Shown piece by piece: positions 6,622 through 8,507 of a stretch of DNA of 8,507 nucleotides. The stretch is from contig JAIRLZ010000304.1 in NCBI GenBank assembly GCA_031259035.1, forward strand, positions 1 through 8,507, written 5' to 3'. The notes under the pieces are model-generated. The model made no database searches. It saw only the letters and a list, made by a program, of their open reading frames with translations, and was not told where the DNA came from. Position 1 is the stretch's first letter; every line of letters begins with the position of its first letter. The DNA is from Treponema sp. (GTDB lineage: Bacteria; Spirochaetota; Spirochaetia; Treponematales; Breznakiellaceae). The position numbers and the translations under genes are program-made.

Positions 6622-6653
6622 ATTTTATAATTATCGGCAGGAATAAAAACGCG

Positions 6654-7592
6654 CTAAACTTTTGAGGCGAGGTACTTCAGATAGATTTCCTCTATGGTCC
6701 TTTTAGGAGCTTCACTGGCTTCTTCTATGAAAATGCCCCTGCGGAACAGCGTCTTCTCATGCCGCTCAATAAAAAAATCATAAAACCTGCTCGGATCGGC
6801 GCTTTTTATGCTGGTGTATGCGAATTCTATCGCCCCAAAGACTTTTTTTAACTCAGTCTCGTTTACAGACTGCATCTTGGCGCGAGACAAACGCTCGCGT
6901 TCTCTGACAATATCCTCGTAAGAAAGCCCAAATACAAATTCCAGCAAAGCGTTTATCGTTTCTTTATCATCTCCCTGCTCTCTCAGAAAGTCGTCCCATT
7001 CTTTCGGCATTTCCATTGACAAGCGGATTATTTCGCTGTTGCCATCCATAGTGCCATAAGTAGGCGGCGTTTTGTCTCTTGCCATCCAAAGTTGTTCCAA
7101 ATAATCGAAAAAGAAGGCTTTTTTTATATTCGGCCCATTGTCCCATAGGAAAACAAGCTCGTCGGCCAGGCGGTTTTTCACCTCTTTGGAAATAAAATTG
7201 TCCCGCAGACAGGAGGAATACACTTTTTCCATTGTAAAAAAAGACGTAATAGTCAACATGCTGGCCCGAAGCGGAACGCCAAACGCGGCAATATCCTTTA
7301 ATATCGCAAAAAGAGTCGAAAAAATATGCAGTTTGGTGACTAAATAATTATGGAGATTCATCACTCTGGGCGGTATGTGAAGCGTAGTGGGCATAAGTAT
7401 CTTGTTAAGCATGTCAAACGATTCGTTATTTTTCCATCCCCCTATTTCGGGATGATGAAGCATGACCTTTTCCAATGTCTCAAGCCACGCAAGCTCATGT
7501 TTTATATCTTCGCTTTCTTTTAAATGAGTTTCATCAAGATACGCTAAAATTTGGGCGATCAATTCATTTTCATTCTCTTTAGAAATGGGCAT
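6654..7592 (-). CDS. Conserved-looking helical protein of unknown function
   Basis: I do not recognise this 312-residue protein. It is rich in leucine, glutamate, lysine and aromatic residues, and appears almost wholly alpha-helical and soluble, without a signal peptide or an obvious transmembrane segment. The most hydrophobic stretch is about 88-120 (LHIFSTLFAIL, MLTITSFF). Charged segments (SYEDIVRERERLSRAK, near 225-240) and an aromatic patch (SRFYDFFIERHEK, near 269-281) stand out. No catalytic motif is evident. Start: ATG 7592, with GGAG at 7603-7600 seven bases before it. It is the first gene of a likely operon with the spiro-SPASM protein (32-base gap) and the glycosyltransferase, so it may serve the same pathway as an adaptor or regulator. 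Four 60-base lines counted by eye give about 40% GC, against 55-60% in two lines of the spiro-SPASM gene. Confidence 0.75.
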   Translation of the reverse strand: MPISKENENELIAQILAYLDETHLKESEDIKHELAWLETLEKVMLHHPEIGGWKNNESFDMLNKILMPTTLHIPPRVMNLHNYLVTKLHIFSTLFAILKDIAAFGVPLRASMLTITSFFTMEKVYSSCLRDNFISKEVKNRLADELVFLWDNGPNIKKAFFFDYLEQLWMARDKTPPTYGTMDGNSEIIRLSMEMPKEWDDFLREQGDDKETINALLEFVFGLSYEDIVRERERLSRAKMQSVNETELKKVFGAIEFAYTSIKSADPSRFYDFFIERHEKTLFRRGIFIEEASEAPKRTIEEIYLKYLASKV

Positions 7593-7610
7593 AATATAAC
7601 TCCATTATAT

Positions 7611-7638
7611 ATTCTATCATAAAATTCAGATAAAGCAA
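7611..7638 (-). promoter_or_regulatory. Extended -10 promoter for the minus-strand operon
   Basis: On the minus strand TAGAAT (7616-7611, five of six to TATAAT) is preceded by TGA, giving the TGN extended -10 arrangement. The -35 is poor (TTGCTT 7638-7633, 16-base spacer), as is usual for extended -10 promoters. Transcription would start near 7604, beside the GGAG ribosome binding site, leaving a leader of only about 12 bases. A perfect TATAAT at 7609-7604 is too close to the start codon to serve as the -10. Confidence 0.5.
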
Positions 7639-7751
7639 GCGTTTTTCACTGTTTTTCGCCGAAATTTAGCAAGAGAGTTGACTGCAAAAAAAAACGCCGC
7701 TTCACTCCCGATCCTTCCAATCTCAGGCTTCAAGCTTTCCATCTCTCCATC

Positions 7752-7780
7752 TTGATAAAATTCAGCCTTTTTTATAGTAT
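7752..7780 (+). promoter_or_regulatory. Sigma-70-type promoter candidate for pheT
   Basis: TTGATA at 7752-7757 (five of six to TTGACA) and TAGTAT at 7775-7780 (four of six to TATAAT) are separated by 17 bases. Transcription would begin near 7787, giving a leader of about 37 bases that holds the pheT ribosome binding site. The leader is too short for a T-box or peptide attenuator. An upstream TTGACT at 7678-7683 has no good -10 partner. Confidence 0.45.
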
Positions 7781-7823
7781 TTGGTACTAAATCTGATCAA
7801 AGGAACACTAAGGAAACAACTCC

Positions 7824-8507
7824 ATGCCAAAAATCGAAGTAAATGAAGAACTCTTCTGCTCTCTGGCAGGACGCAGATGGAACAACCGCGCTGAATTCGA
7901 GGAAGACCTTACCTGCGCGAAAGCGGAACTGGATGAAGACAGCGACAAAAGCCTGAGCGCGGATGAACGTACGCTTAAAATAGAATTAAACGATACGAAC
8001 AGACCCGATCTCTGGGGAACAGCCGGCTGCGCCCGTCAGCTCCGCATCTATTACGGAAGGGGAAAACGTCCCGAATATCCATTTTTTTCAACGCCCGGCA
8101 ATGCTCAAAAGTCAAAATGGAGGGTGAAAGTCGAAGAATCCGTCAAAAAAGTACGCCCCTACCTTGCGGGATTCGTCGCAACGGGCAAAGCCGTCACCGA
8201 CGCTTCGCTCAGAGACATGATCCAGACCCAGGAGAAGCTGGCGTGGAATTTCGGGCGCAAACGCCGCGCCATTTCGATGGGGTTATATCGCATAGCCATT
8301 ATCACGTGGCCCATCACTTATAAAGGCGTTGATCCCGATTCGGCGTCCTTTACGCCGCTTCAATGGGACTCGCCGCTTACCCTGAGAGAAATCCTCAAAC
8401 AGCACCCCAAAGGCAAGGAATACGCCTTCATTCAGGAGCATGAGCCTATCCACCCGTTGCTCGTTGACGCGAAAGGCGGGATTCTCTCGTATCCGCCTAT
8501 CATCAAC
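7824..8507 (+). CDS. pheT: Phenylalanyl-tRNA synthetase beta subunit, archaeal/spirochaetal type (partial, 3' end off the window)
   Basis: The first 228 codons of the beta chain of cytoplasmic PheRS, the alpha2-beta2 enzyme that charges tRNA-Phe. The frame is open from ATG 7824 to the window edge. AAGGA (7810-7814) lies nine bases upstream. Visible family features are the N-terminal MPKIEVNEELF segment, NRPDLWGTAGCARQLR (59-74, the conserved 'nRpDll..eGlar' motif), RKRRAISMGLYRIAIITWPITYK around 146-166, SFTPL, and HEPIHPLLVD (206-215). There is no N-terminal EMAP/OB tRNA-binding extension of the usual long bacterial PheT, and the pattern is that of the shorter archaeal/eukaryotic form, which spirochaetes are known to carry. 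pheS is not adjacent on the left; the gene has its own promoter and is divergent from the minus-strand operon. Confidence 0.92.
   Translation, partial: MPKIEVNEELFCSLAGRRWNNRAEFEEDLTCAKAELDEDSDKSLSADERTLKIELNDTNRPDLWGTAGCARQLRIYYGRGKRPEYPFFSTPGNAQKSKWRVKVEESVKKVRPYLAGFVATGKAVTDASLRDMIQTQEKLAWNFGRKRRAISMGLYRIAIITWPITYKGVDPDSASFTPLQWDSPLTLREILKQHPKGKEYAFIQEHEPIHPLLVDAKGGILSYPPIIN

Noticed and set aside
1..8507. tRNA or rRNA genes, CRISPR arrays, insertion sequences, riboswitches
   Set aside because: On reading both strands I saw no cloverleaf, regular direct-repeat array, transposase or recognisable riboswitch core.

Overview
The window looks like a chromosomal segment of a host-associated spirochaete, most likely Treponema or a close relative. 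This is inferred from protein content. There is a 'spiro-SPASM' radical-SAM protein (a family known from spirochaetes), an archaeal-type phenylalanyl-tRNA synthetase beta chain (typical of spirochaetes), and lipoproteins with the loose lipoboxes and the 'RTLLP' and 'YPVGIH' style modules seen in treponemes. No search was run, so the species is not assigned.

Layout. (1) 1-336 has no convincing gene. It holds a 14-base C homopolymer lying between a -35-like and a -10-like element, followed by three inverted repeats. (2) 337-963 and 987-3443 (+) are two closely spaced lipoprotein genes: a small protein with a DUF5018-like beta module, and a large CotH-kinase-family lipoprotein that carries a related module. 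(3) 3444-4037 holds the C-terminal remnant of a GntR/FadR-type regulator on the minus strand, a possible minus-strand terminator that overlaps the CotH stop codon, and about 315 bases with nothing recognisable. (4) 7592-4038 (-) is a probable three-gene operon: an unrecognised helical protein, the spiro-SPASM protein (nucleotidyltransferase-like domain + radical SAM + SPASM), and a family-2-like glycosyltransferase whose start overlaps the spiro-SPASM stop. (5) 7593-7823 is a divergent promoter region. (6) 7824 to the right edge (+) is the 5' part of pheT.

How the genes may work together. The lipoprotein pair probably acts at the cell envelope: the CotH-like protein would be a secreted, lipid-anchored protein kinase or kinase-like protein, and the small lipoprotein a partner or substrate (inference). 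The length of the upstream poly-C tract could set expression of the pair. The minus-strand trio looks like a small sugar or glycan modification module: a nucleotidyltransferase-like/radical-SAM fusion, a glycosyltransferase and an unknown helical protein. Its product and acceptor cannot be read from the sequence. These two units are the best candidates for undescribed biology here; everything else is ordinary.
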